A stretch of DNA of 27,187 bases from Actinobacteria bacterium UBA5176. Its GTDB lineage: Bacteria; Actinomycetota; UBA4738. Below the pieces are notes generated by a model, which worked only from the letters and a program-made list of their open reading frames with translations, made no database searches and was not told the DNA's origin. Positions 1 to 7,143 of the stretch are shown one piece after another. How positions within the stretch are numbered: the stretch's first letter is position 1; each line of letters opens with the position of its first letter. The DNA is taken from contig DHWS01000140.1 of assembly GCA_002413305.1 (NCBI GenBank), positions 1 through 27,187 on the forward strand. The letters are read 5' to 3'. The position numbers and the translations under genes were made by a program.

Positions 1-773
1 GGGCCCTCGGGCATGCCGGCCTCTTCGATCTTCTTGCGGTACTCGGCGATGACGCCCTCGCCCTCGTCGGACTCGCCGAGCTCCTTCTTGATGGCCTCGA
101 GCTGCTGGCGAAGGATGTACTCGCGCTGGTTCTTCTGCATGCCCTCGGTGACCTCGCTCCGGATCTTGTCCTTGAGCGAGATCTCCGCGAGGGAGTCCTT
201 GGCCCACCGGACGACCTTCTCCAAGCGCTGCTCCACGTCCAGCGCTTCCAGGACCTGCAGCTTCTGTTCGAACGAGAGGTCGGGGCTGTATCCGGCCATG
301 TCGGCCAGCGCCCCGGGCTCGTCGATGCCCCGCAGGAACTCCGCGATCTGCGGCGCCCCCCGAAGCTCGAGGATGTTCTCCACGGTGGCCCGGTACTCGC
401 GAGCCAACTCGTGCGCCCGGGCGCTTGCCTTGGCTGGGTCGAGCTGGGCTTCGAACTGCACCCACACGGCGTCCCCGGTCCCGGCCACCCCGGAGCCGAT
501 GGTGGCCCGGTGCAGGCCGCGGATGACCAGGGCCTCCGTTCCGCCGGGCGTCCGCCCCATCTCCTCGATGTGGGCGACCGTCCCGACCCGGGCGTACCGC
601 CCGTTCTCGGCCCGCGGGACCAGCAGGAGGGTGTCGTCGGCCTGGTGAGCTGCGGAAACCGCCGCCTTCGCCTCGTCGGTCTCGAGCGTGACGGTCACCA
701 CCATGCCGGGCAGAACCACCCCTGTGGTCAGGGGCAGCAAAGGAAGGATCTTCGTATCAAGCTGTTCAGCCAC
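1..773 (-). CDS. lon: ATP-dependent protease Lon, N-terminal part (truncated by window edge)
   Basis: The reverse strand encodes about 257 residues beginning (M)AEQLDTKILPLLPLTTG, the LON substrate-binding domain at the start of bacterial Lon. This is followed by the helical linker segment with EGMQKNQREYILRQQLEAI and KKELGE, characteristic of Lon just before its AAA+ module. The AAA+ and Ser-Lys protease domains lie beyond the left edge. The start is the GTG at 773: GGAGA lies about 12 nt upstream and the LON domain begins immediately after it. Lon is a cytosolic hexamer that degrades misfolded proteins and short-lived regulators, including many type II antitoxins. A HAIR-like inverted repeat sits about 75-95 nt upstream (separate entry), suggesting HspR control. 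Identity is near certain; completeness cannot be judged. Confidence 0.95.
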   Translation of the reverse strand, partial: MAEQLDTKILPLLPLTTGVVLPGMVVTVTLETDEAKAAVSAAHQADDTLLLVPRAENGRYARVGTVAHIEEMGRTPGGTEALVIRGLHRATIGSGVAGTGDAVWVQFEAQLDPAKASARAHELAREYRATVENILELRGAPQIAEFLRGIDEPGALADMAGYSPDLSFEQKLQVLEALDVEQRLEKVVRWAKDSLAEISLKDKIRSEVTEGMQKNQREYILRQQLEAIKKELGESDEGEGVIAEYRKKIEEAGMPEG

Positions 774-846
774 GTCTGTCTCCCATCTCCGCATTCAGAC
801 CCGTTCAACAGGCAGCCTCGGGCCACTATTCCGCCTCAGGCCCAAA

Positions 847-867
847 GTTGAGCGCGTGGCACTCAGA
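847..867 (-). promoter_or_regulatory. HAIR-like HspR operator upstream of lon
   Basis: Read on the lon strand, the site is TCTGAGT, seven bases, GCTCAAC. The actinobacterial HspR-associated inverted repeat is CTTGAGT-N7-ACTCAAG, so spacing is exact and 10 of 14 positions match. It lies 74 nt upstream of the lon GTG, in the only intergenic gap (774-966) before the gene. lon is a known HspR target in Streptomyces; that this site is bound here is inference. Confidence 0.55.
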
Positions 868-966
868 CTCACCGTCAAGAGTCGGTCCATACGGCAGAAT
901 GAACCGATCGGGATTCACTGGAGATGAGGCTGGTGAACGAATAGCTTGATCCGACTTCAGATGCGA

Positions 967-1890
967 TCAAGCCAAGAAGACCTCGTCGTTATGCCACTCG
1001 AAGAGATCCGGACTGGGGCGATCCTCAGGCCGAGGTGGTAGCCAGAGCGGCGAGTCCTCCATTGCGAAGTACTCCTCGCCGTTGTCGAACTCATCGCGAA
1101 GGCGGCGACTAGCTCGAAACTCGTAAGCCGGCGTGATCGTGACATATCCAAGATCGAAAAGTCTGTGCACGTCCGAGCGCAGAAGCAGGCCATTTGAGAC
1201 GAGGTTCCTACCGCCATCACTAACTGGGCGGATGTGCGCAGCTTGCAGGACGGGCAGCGCTTTCTCCTTCGTGACCGCACAGCGCCTCGAATACGCATCT
1301 GTGACGAGCATCCGGAATGCGCCCTGTCCCAAGCGCTGGCGCGCGAGAACAGGGTCCCCATACATCGGCGCGTCGGGCTCGGTCAGGTGCTCCCGAGCCC
1401 AGGCCATCTGTCGCGCGAGAAGCACCTGCTCCCACATCCGCTGTCCTATGCCCGACCCCAAGTCGTAGGACTTGCCTTGGACGATGTTCGGCCGCCAGTC
1501 GAGTGGCGCGGGGATCCAGTCCGACTCGGGGAGGAACCACGGGTCCTCGATGATCAGGCAGCCGACCGCAGGGTCCTCGTTCGGTCCTGGCCTCGGCTTG
1601 CGGTATCGCGTGACGCGAGCCCGCATCTCCCCGATGGTGGCCGCCCCGTTCTTCTGCTCGAACGCCTCCCATGTGAGCGAGAGCGGGAAGGTCGTCGACC
1701 ACAGGTAGGTCCCGCCTCCGACGATCGCGTTGTCGGGGTAGTGGAGCTTGAACAGAAACGGCTCCCCAGTCTGGATCGCGCTGAACCGCCTCCCGCCGGA
1801 CGGCTGCCAGAAGTTCACCTCGTCGAGTTCCGGCCGCGCGAGAAGGAAGCGGTACCACTCCCGGTCCGTCACCGCGACCCACGCACGCAT
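967..1890 (-). CDS. HNH endonuclease with PUA/EVE-like N-terminal domain (predicted restriction endonuclease)
   Basis: This protein has 307 residues. The C-terminal part carries an HNH nuclease motif: AAH (His219), SNG (Asn233) and DVHRLFD (His242), followed by LGYVTI, as in the COG3440 predicted restriction endonucleases. Residues 1-100 (MRAWVAVTDREWYRFL, then FLFKLHYPDNAIVGGG and WEAFEQKNGA) resemble a PUA-superfamily reader such as EVE. If so, the enzyme could cut DNA carrying modified bases; this is inference. The ATG at 1890 is chosen because GGAGGCGGA precedes it by a few bases and the conserved domain starts there; the frame stays open 49 codons further upstream without conserved content. 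Composition looks less GC-biased than its neighbours, which fits horizontal transfer. It lies upstream of lon on the same strand, 193 bp away. Confidence 0.8.
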   Translation of the reverse strand: MRAWVAVTDREWYRFLLARPELDEVNFWQPSGGRRFSAIQTGEPFLFKLHYPDNAIVGGGTYLWSTTFPLSLTWEAFEQKNGAATIGEMRARVTRYRKPRPGPNEDPAVGCLIIEDPWFLPESDWIPAPLDWRPNIVQGKSYDLGSGIGQRMWEQVLLARQMAWAREHLTEPDAPMYGDPVLARQRLGQGAFRMLVTDAYSRRCAVTKEKALPVLQAAHIRPVSDGGRNLVSNGLLLRSDVHRLFDLGYVTITPAYEFRASRRLRDEFDNGEEYFAMEDSPLWLPPRPEDRPSPDLFEWHNDEVFLA

Positions 1891-1942
1891 TTCCGCCTCC
1901 AACTTGCTTGAACCGTCGTTGGCGGACTGTAATCGGGCGATC

Positions 1943-2071
1943 ATGAGCACACAAGACGCAGGAGGACTCCCCTTCGTTCGGTACCAGGACGGCGGTCGCG
2001 TGCATTTCGAGGACGACCAGACCCGCGACTTCGTCATCAGCCGGGTCGAATGGCCCGAGGGGCTCGAGTAG
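1943..2071 (+). CDS. small hypothetical protein, 42 aa
   Basis: The frame encodes MSTQDAGGLPFVRYQDGG and ends RVEWPEGLE, an acidic, soluble peptide with no signal or membrane segment. It starts 52 bp from the divergent HNH gene. No Shine-Dalgarno is visible. TGTAAT at 1928-1933, with TTGCTT 18 nt further upstream, could be a promoter giving a very short or absent leader. I recognise no family. It could be a genuine small gene paired with the nuclease, or chance. Confidence 0.4.
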   Translation: MSTQDAGGLPFVRYQDGGRVHFEDDQTRDFVISRVEWPEGLE

Positions 2072-2141
2072 CAGGAACCGCCAGGACCATCTGATGTCGT
2101 ACGACGGCTTATCCTTCACAGATAGCCATGGGAAGTGACAT

Positions 2142-2396
2142 ATGATGCTCGATATGGCCAGGAAGCAGGTGATCGTCCAGCTCGACGAGCGGCTCCTGCG
2201 GGAATTGGACCAGGAGGCGAGGGCCCGCGGGATCAACCGAAGCGAGCTGCTCCGACGCGCCGCGGCGGCGTACCTGGAGGCCTCGCGCGAAGCCGCGGAC
2301 GAGCGGCAGATGATCGAGGCCTACCGCCGGAACCCCGAGGACGAGGTGGACACGGCGCTGTACACCCGGCTGGCCATCGAGAACTGGCCGGACTAG
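2142..2396 (+). CDS. ribbon-helix-helix antitoxin (MazE/CopG type)
   Basis: The protein has 84 residues. Residues about 8-45 fit a ribbon-helix-helix fold: a beta strand KQVIVQLDERL, then a helix LLRELDQEARARG, a turn INRSE and a second helix LLRRAAAAYLEA. The acidic C-terminus (NPEDEVDTALYTRLAIENW) is what usually wraps the toxin. The stop codon abuts the GTG of the MazF-like gene with no spacing, the standard antitoxin-toxin order. The ATG at 2142 or the adjacent ATG at 2145 is preferred because GGAAG lies 6-9 nt upstream; the ATG at 2154 is possible. The family binds its own promoter with the toxin as co-repressor, and such antitoxins are often degraded by Lon, which is encoded 1.4 kb away. 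Confidence 0.85.
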   Translation: MMLDMARKQVIVQLDERLLRELDQEARARGINRSELLRRAAAAYLEASREAADERQMIEAYRRNPEDEVDTALYTRLAIENWPD

Positions 2397-2714
2397 GTGC
2401 GACGGGGCGAGGTCTTCTGGGGAGACCTCGGGCCGGACGGTCGCCGGCCCGTCGTCATCCTCACTCGGAGCGCGGCGATCGGCGTTCGAACCCGGCTGAC
2501 GGTGGCGCCGGTCACCACGATCATCCGCGGCATCCGGTCCGAAGTCCCCGTGGGGCCCGAGGAGGGCCTCGCCCAGGATTCGGTGATCAGCTGCGACAAC
2601 CTCGCGACTCTGGACAAGCGCGTCTTCGACCTGAACCCGGTCGGTCGGCTGGACACGGCGAAGCTCGCCCGCCTGGATGCCGCCCTACGGTTCGCGCTCG
2701 CAATCCGCTTCTGA
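2397..2714 (+). CDS. MazF/PemK-family mRNA interferase toxin
   Basis: The protein has 105 residues, normal for the family. It begins RRGEVFWGDLGPDGRRPVVIL, the MazF beta-barrel opening with the RRPVVIL strand. It continues with VAPVTTIIRGIRSEVPV and SVISCDNLATLDK, both typical of PemK/MazF endoribonucleases that cleave single-stranded mRNA at short motifs. The gene starts with GTG directly after the antitoxin TAG, so translation is coupled. The internal GTTCGAAC at 2484 falls in Val-Arg-Thr codons (GTT CGA ACC). The frame appears intact and the pair probably functional. Confidence 0.9.
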   Translation: MRRGEVFWGDLGPDGRRPVVILTRSAAIGVRTRLTVAPVTTIIRGIRSEVPVGPEEGLAQDSVISCDNLATLDKRVFDLNPVGRLDTAKLARLDAALRFALAIRF

Positions 2715-2853
2715 TCGTTCAGCTTGAAGGCACTGCCCGCCTGGGACTGGTTCGGGCGCTCGACAGGCGCGTATGGTGCCCACAGACCGGATCCGAACGC
2801 CGGCGCCCACCCCTTGACGGCTGACGGACGCGCGAACAGAGAGGAGCGTGGCC

Positions 2854-4191
2854 ATGGACCCCGCGTACACGCGTATCTCCGCGATCGATCCAGACGCCCG
2901 GAAGGAGGACATCGTCCGGTCCTACGTCGAGACCTATCCAATGCTCATCGAGGCGGACCCGGACGCGTGGCGCGGCAAGTTCCGCAAGATGGCGGGCTCG
3001 CCATTCGCCTTCTACCGGGGCAGTGCCGCGCTCTTCTACCGCGACATCCAGGGCGGCGACGACGATCCCTTCCTGAACGACCGGACCAGCCGAGTGTGGA
3101 TCCAGGGTGACCTGCACTGCGACAACTTCGGGACGTACATGAACAGCGCCGGGGTTCTGGTGTTCGACGTCAACGACTTCGACGAGTCCTATGTGGGCGC
3201 GTTCACCTGGGACCTCAAGCGGCTGGCCGCGAGCCTTGCCCTGCTCGGCTATCAGAAGGCGCTCGCCGACGACGCCATCAGCCGGATGATCGAAACGGTG
3301 CTTCGGAGCTACGCCCGCCAGGTGCAACGGTTCGCCGCGGGCGAGACCGAGTCGGACTTCGCGCTCACGCTTGCCACGACCGACGGCATCCTCCGCGACA
3401 TCCTGGGTGCGGCTCGGCTGCAGACGCGCCTGGCGATGCTGGAGCAGTTCACCACCATCGAGAGCTTCGACCGCCGGTTCGGCGGCTCGGACGGTTCGAT
3501 GCACCGGCTCGACTCCACCACGCAAGCCGACGTCGACGACGCGTTCCAGGCCTATCTCGAAACCATCCCCGAATCGAAGCGGGATCGCCGCCTGAGCTAC
3601 CGGGCGAAGGACACGGTGGGCCGTCGGGGCGTCGGGATCGGGAGCGCAGGGCTCCCCTCGTACAACGTCCTGCTCGAGGGACACACCCAGGCCCTGGAGA
3701 ACGACATCATCGTGTACATGAAGCAGTCCATCCCAGCCGCGCCGAGACTCGCCGTCCCCGACGAACGTGTGCGCACGTACTTCCACGACGACGCGGAGCG
3801 CACGGTCATCTCCCAGCGGGCCTTGCAGGCGTACGCCGATCCGTGGCTCGGGAACACGACCCTGCACGGCGCCGGCTATCTGGTCGCCGAGGCCTCGCCC
3901 TATACCACCGACCTGGACTGGGGCGACCTCAACGACCTCGACCAGATCCTGCAGCTGCTCACCTACCTGGGACAGGCCGTGGCCAAGATCCACTGCGTGT
4001 CGGACGTGGACAGCGACCAGACGCTAGTTCCGTTCTCGACCGACCAGGCCATCGCGGAGGTGCTGGCGAGCCGAGAGGACGAGTTCGTCTCACACGTCGT
4101 CGCATTCGGACATGGGTACGGAGCCGTGGCGCGCCGCGACTACGAGCTGTTCGTCGACGCCTTCCGCAACGGCACGATCGCCGGCCTGTGA
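2854..4191 (+). CDS. DUF2252 family protein (APH/kinase-like fold predicted)
   Basis: The protein has 445 residues and is recognisable as DUF2252, a family frequent in actinobacteria without an established reaction. A motif GDLHCDNFG (residues 85-93) followed by VFDVNDFDE (about 103-111) matches the layout of the catalytic loop and metal-binding Asp of aminoglycoside-phosphotransferase-like kinases (there, HGDxxxxN and D). WDLKRLAAS follows at about 119. A phosphotransfer role on an unknown small substrate is inference. The ATG at 2854 is preferred over the GTG at 2848 because GAGGAG at 2841-2846 is 7 nt from the ATG but only 1 nt from the GTG. No clear partner gene: MazF ends 139 bp upstream and a PPOX-like gene starts 63 bp downstream. 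Confidence 0.85.
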   Translation: MDPAYTRISAIDPDARKEDIVRSYVETYPMLIEADPDAWRGKFRKMAGSPFAFYRGSAALFYRDIQGGDDDPFLNDRTSRVWIQGDLHCDNFGTYMNSAGVLVFDVNDFDESYVGAFTWDLKRLAASLALLGYQKALADDAISRMIETVLRSYARQVQRFAAGETESDFALTLATTDGILRDILGAARLQTRLAMLEQFTTIESFDRRFGGSDGSMHRLDSTTQADVDDAFQAYLETIPESKRDRRLSYRAKDTVGRRGVGIGSAGLPSYNVLLEGHTQALENDIIVYMKQSIPAAPRLAVPDERVRTYFHDDAERTVISQRALQAYADPWLGNTTLHGAGYLVAEASPYTTDLDWGDLNDLDQILQLLTYLGQAVAKIHCVSDVDSDQTLVPFSTDQAIAEVLASREDEFVSHVVAFGHGYGAVARRDYELFVDAFRNGTIAGL

Positions 4192-4241
4192 TCTGGTCGA
4201 TAGAGCGCCCGATGAGGGCAGCCTGTGAGGAACCCGCCTGC

Positions 4242-4247
4242 TAGCGT
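4242..4247 (+). promoter_or_regulatory. -10 element of leaderless promoter (TAGCGT)
   Basis: TAGCGT ends 7 nt before the GTG at 4255, and no Shine-Dalgarno lies in between. Transcription would start at or next to the first base of the start codon. The same hexamer precedes the start at 9172 and lies in the leader region of the 52-aa gene. Confidence 0.6.
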
Positions 4248-4254
4248 GGGGCGC

Positions 4255-4689
4255 GTGCCCACGATGACGCCCGACCAGGTCGAACAGCGCCTGCAGGGCG
4301 CGCACGTGGCGATCCTCTCCGTGTCTCGCTCCGACCGGGGCCCGGTCGCCGTCCCCGTCTGGTTCGAGTTCGCCGACGGCCGGTTCCGGATCGTCACCTC
4401 CCCCGACACGCTTCACGTCCGGCTGGTGCGGCGGACCGAACGGGCCACCATCACGGTCCACTCCGAACGCTACGGGGACGACGACATGCTCGAGTGGTAC
4501 GTGATGGCCGAGGGACCGGCGGTGTTCACCGAGGGGGACATCGAACCGCTGGTTGGTCGCACCCGACGCCGGTACCACGGCGGCCCGCGGATCGACGAAT
4601 GGCTGGACCGCCCGATCGATGCGACCGAGCGCGTGCTGGTCATCGAGCCGCAGAGCCTCTCCGGCCACGAGTCGGCCGTGCAGCTCTAG
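4255..4689 (+). CDS. PPOX-class flavin/F420-binding split-barrel protein
   Basis: From the GTG at 4255 the product has 144 residues. TPDQVEQRLQGAHVAILSV, then GPVAVPVWFEFADGRFRIVT and TERATITVHSE, form the beta-strand pattern of the pyridoxamine-5'-phosphate-oxidase-like split barrel. In actinobacteria this fold is used by F420-, FMN- or haem-binding oxidoreductases; the cofactor cannot be fixed from motifs here. The start is set by the leaderless -10 element 7 nt upstream; the frame is also open to GTG 4225, but that has no supporting signal and adds no conserved sequence. It may reduce small organic molecules with F420H2 supplied by other enzymes, as candidate F420 enzymes are encoded elsewhere in the window. 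Confidence 0.75.
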   Translation: MPTMTPDQVEQRLQGAHVAILSVSRSDRGPVAVPVWFEFADGRFRIVTSPDTLHVRLVRRTERATITVHSERYGDDDMLEWYVMAEGPAVFTEGDIEPLVGRTRRRYHGGPRIDEWLDRPIDATERVLVIEPQSLSGHESAVQL

Positions 4690-4758
4690 CGAGTCCTTCG
4701 GGATCTCGGTATCCACGGCGAAGAGCCCGATTTGCCAGCAGACGCGAGGGCTGTGCCC

Positions 4759-4789
4759 TTGACAAACGGCGGCCTCGCCTCCATATTTA
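4759..4789 (+). promoter_or_regulatory. promoter of the GntR-ABC operon
   Basis: A perfect TTGACA at 4759-4764 is the only consensus -35 I found in the window. An A/T-rich stretch CATATTTA at 4782-4789 supplies the -10 at 17-19 bp spacing. It is followed by the operator repeat and by AGGAGGG at 4811. Confidence 0.65.
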
Positions 4790-4803
4790 CCTAGCTACCT
4801 AGG
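4788..4803 (+). promoter_or_regulatory. probable GntR operator: tandem TACCTAGS with embedded inverted repeat
   Basis: TACCTAGC (4788-4795) is directly followed by TACCTAGG (4796-4803). Within it, CCTAG-CTAC-CTAGG (4790-4803) is a perfect inverted repeat. It sits at the likely transcription start between the -10 and the ribosome site of the regulator gene, where a bound dimer would block transcription. Autoregulation is usual for YtrA-type GntR regulators; binding here is inferred. Confidence 0.55.
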
Positions 4804-4826
4804 GATATAGAGGAGGGAAGCCGCGC

Positions 4827-5219
4827 GTGATCCAGTTCCGGCTCGACCGCCGCTTGGGAGTCTCGACGTACCTCCAGATCGTCCACCAGGTCCGCCACGC
4901 CGTCCGGCTGGGGATCCTTCGCCCCGGCGACCAGCTCCCCACCGTGAAGGAGGTCGTCGGCTCGCTGGCCATCAACCCGAACACCGTCCAGAAAGCGTAC
5001 CGAGAGCTCGAGCACGACGGCCTGGTGGAGGGGCGGCCGGGTCTCGGGACGTTCGTCGCCCCCACGGCGGGCGGTCCACCGCCCAGCAGCCACGCCCTGC
5101 TCCGGCGCAGCCTGGAACGGTGGCTGCGGGGCGCGTTCGACGCGGGCCTGGACGCCGAGGACGTCCGGGCCCTGTTCGAGACCTCGATGCACGACCTTCA
5201 GAAGGAGGGAGTGGCATGA
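4827..5219 (+). CDS. GntR-family transcriptional regulator, YtrA subfamily
   Basis: The protein has 130 residues, the short form typical of YtrA-type regulators, which lack a large effector domain. The winged helix covers about residues 10-80: STYLQIVHQVRHAVRLGILRPGDQLPTVKEV, then the recognition helix region INPNTVQKAYRELEHDGLVEGRPGLGTFV. The remainder is a short dimerisation helix. The start is the GTG at 4827, with AGGAGGG 9 nt upstream. The stop overlaps the ATG of the ABC ATPase (ATGA), so the regulator and transporter are co-translated. YtrA-type regulators usually repress the adjacent ABC operon and respond to cell-envelope antibiotics; the signal here is unknown. Confidence 0.92.
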   Translation: MIQFRLDRRLGVSTYLQIVHQVRHAVRLGILRPGDQLPTVKEVVGSLAINPNTVQKAYRELEHDGLVEGRPGLGTFVAPTAGGPPPSSHALLRRSLERWLRGAFDAGLDAEDVRALFETSMHDLQKEGVA

Positions 5220-6133
5220 CTACCCCTGCCGCCCTGACCGCCACCGCCCTCGGCAAGCGGTACCGCGGGCACTGGGGCCTCCGCGACTGCTCCCTGGAGA
5301 TCCCGGCCGGACGCATCTCGGCCCTGGTCGGTCCGAACGGGGCGGGCAAGACGACCCTCCTCCACCTGGCCACCGGCCTCCTGGCCCCGACCGCCGGCAC
5401 CATCGAGACGCTGGGCCGAACGCCGGGCGAGGACCCCGACCTCCTGCCCCGGATCGGCTTCATGGCCCAGGACGTCCCCCTGTACCGTTCGTTCCGGGTC
5501 CGGGAGATGCTGGAGTTCGGCCGGCGGACGAACCCCGGCCGGTGGGACGCTGAGCTCGCCCAGGGCCGGATGGACCGCGCGAGCATCGACCTCGACCAAC
5601 GCGCCGGGACCCTCTCGGGCGGGCAGCGGGCACAGGTCGCCCTGGCCCTCGCCCTGGCCAAGCGCCCCGAGCTGCTCCTGCTGGACGAACCGCTGGCCGC
5701 CCTCGACCCGTTGGCCAGGAGGGAGTTCCTGAAGGCGCTCATGGAGGGCGCGGTCGACGGCGAGGTGACCGTGGTCCTGTCGTCGCACCTCCTCACCGAC
5801 CTGGAGCGGGTGTGCGACCACCTCGTCGTTCTCTCCGGAGGCAGGACCCAGGTGGCCGGCGACATCGAGGGCCTGCTGGAGGCCCATCGCGTCCTCACCG
5901 GTCCTCGCCGAGACGTCGATCGGATCGAGGGCGTGGCGGCCGTGGTCCAGCAGGCCACCACGGATCGCCAATCGACGCTGTTGGTTCGAACCGATGGGCC
6001 GATCATCGACCCCGCGTGGTCGGTCCACCGCGTCGACCTGGAGGAGCTCGTCCTCGGCTACCTCGGCCAGCCGAACGCGACGGCGCTCCCCGCTCCGAGG
6101 CTCGCCCGGACCGGGGCGGAGGTGTCCCGATGA
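5216..6133 (+). CDS. ABC transporter ATP-binding protein
   Basis: The protein has 305 residues. All nucleotide-binding motifs are intact: Walker A GPNGAGKTT (39-47), Q-loop Gln85 in FMAQD, signature LSGGQ (133-137), Walker B LLLLDE (153-158), D-loop ALD and the switch His191 in SSHLL. The C-terminal 80 residues after SGGRTQVAGD form the accessory tail of drug- or lantibiotic-type exporters. The ATG at 5216 overlaps the GntR stop and AAGGAGGG lies just upstream. Its own stop overlaps the permease ATG (ATGA again). It energises the permease encoded next; the substrate is unknown. GTTCGAAC at 5984 encodes Val-Arg-Thr with rare codons GTT and CGA. Confidence 0.94.
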   Translation: MTTPAALTATALGKRYRGHWGLRDCSLEIPAGRISALVGPNGAGKTTLLHLATGLLAPTAGTIETLGRTPGEDPDLLPRIGFMAQDVPLYRSFRVREMLEFGRRTNPGRWDAELAQGRMDRASIDLDQRAGTLSGGQRAQVALALALAKRPELLLLDEPLAALDPLARREFLKALMEGAVDGEVTVVLSSHLLTDLERVCDHLVVLSGGRTQVAGDIEGLLEAHRVLTGPRRDVDRIEGVAAVVQQATTDRQSTLLVRTDGPIIDPAWSVHRVDLEELVLGYLGQPNATALPAPRLARTGAEVSR

Positions 6134-7119
6134 ACTGGCTCACCTGGCGGCAGCACCGCGCCCAGTTTCTTTTCGGCGCGGCCACCCTGGCGGTGATCAC
6201 CCTCTTCCTGGTTCCCTCGGGCCTCGGCATCTGGCACACGTTCCGGAGCACCGGGCTGGCCGGCTGCCTGGCCGTGACCGGCCGCGACTGTGGCGATCTG
6301 GCGAGCACATTCTCGGACCGGTATACGGGCCTGCAGTTCACCATCCCCCTGTTCATGATCCTCCCCGCGCTCCTCGGGGTGTTCTGGGGCGCGCCGCTGG
6401 TGGCCCGGGAGATCGAACAGGGCACCCACCGCCTGGCGTGGACCCAGGGCTTGACCCGGCTGCGGTGGATGTCGACGAAGGTGGTCACGCTGGTCCTGGC
6501 AACCCTCGCCGGCGCGGCCGTGTTTGCGTTCCTCCTGTCCTGGTGGAGCCGCCCGTTCGTCGCCGCTTCGGACAACCGCTTCTCGTTCGGCGTCTTCGAC
6601 CTCCGGGGGATCGTGCCGGTGGCGTACGCGCTGTTCGCGCTGGCGGCCGGGGTGGCGGCGGGCGCGCTCATCCGGCGAACCGTGGCGGCCATGGGGGCGA
6701 CGCTCGGCGCGTACGTGGCCGTGCGGACGGGGATCGAACTGTGGGCCCGCCCGCACTACGAGGCGGCGAGGACCATCTCCTATTCGTTCTTCGGCTCCGG
6801 GCCGCACCCCGGTTCCGGCGACTGGGTCCTTTCGACGCGAACCGTCGACCGGGCCGGACACCTCCTTGGAAACGGCCAGTCGCTGGACTTCAACGTCCTC
6901 CACGCCCGCTGTCCCGACCTCCCGGGTCCGAGCAGCGGGTTCGTGAGCAAGGCGCCGATCCAGGCATGCATCCAGCGGCTCGGGATCCACCTGCAGGCGA
7001 CGTACCAGCCCGGGAACCGCTACTGGCTGTTCCAGGGCATCGAATCCGCGATCTTCGTGGGCCTGGCGTTGGGACTGCTCGCCTTCGCCGTGTGGTGGGT
7101 CCGCCGCAAGGTAGCGTAA
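6130..7119 (+). CDS. ABC transporter permease (ABC-2 type, YtrA-operon partner)
   Basis: The protein has 329 residues. Hydrophobic segments lie at about residues 16-35, 72-95, 120-140, 160-185 and near 305-322. After the second comes VAREIEQGTHRLAWTQGLTRLRWMSTK, the cytoplasmic motif (EQGTHRLAW) seen in permeases of GntR-controlled actinobacterial ABC exporters. A large extracytoplasmic loop (about 210-300) holds several Cys residues. The ATG at 6130 overlaps the ATPase stop; GGAGGTG precedes it. Together, 4827-7119 form a three-gene unit (repressor, ATPase, permease). Export of an envelope-active compound is a reasonable family-based guess, not shown by the sequence. Confidence 0.88.
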   Translation: MNWLTWRQHRAQFLFGAATLAVITLFLVPSGLGIWHTFRSTGLAGCLAVTGRDCGDLASTFSDRYTGLQFTIPLFMILPALLGVFWGAPLVAREIEQGTHRLAWTQGLTRLRWMSTKVVTLVLATLAGAAVFAFLLSWWSRPFVAASDNRFSFGVFDLRGIVPVAYALFALAAGVAAGALIRRTVAAMGATLGAYVAVRTGIELWARPHYEAARTISYSFFGSGPHPGSGDWVLSTRTVDRAGHLLGNGQSLDFNVLHARCPDLPGPSSGFVSKAPIQACIQRLGIHLQATYQPGNRYWLFQGIESAIFVGLALGLLAFAVWWVRRKVA

Positions 7120-7121
7120 GC

Positions 7122-7143
7122 GAACACTCCCTCGGGCGTGTTC
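7122..7143. terminator. probable bidirectional terminator hairpin between convergent genes
   Basis: GAACAC at 7122-7127 pairs with GTGTTC at 7138-7143, with an inner CCC/GGG pairing. It lies directly after the permease stop and overlaps the stop codon of the convergent 52-aa gene. No T-run follows, as is usual in high-GC actinobacteria. Confidence 0.4.

Noticed and set aside
13..648. 211-codon open frame on the + strand
   Set aside because: It lies antisense to the strongly recognisable Lon frame; its Ser/Arg-rich translation is typical of a high-GC shadow frame.
2848..2853. GTG start for the DUF2252 protein
   Set aside because: Only 1 nt separates it from GAGGAG; the ATG at 2854 has normal spacing.
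4225..4254. Upstream GTG start for the PPOX-like protein
   Set aside because: Adds ten unconserved residues, has no ribosome site and would place the -10 hexamer inside the coding region.
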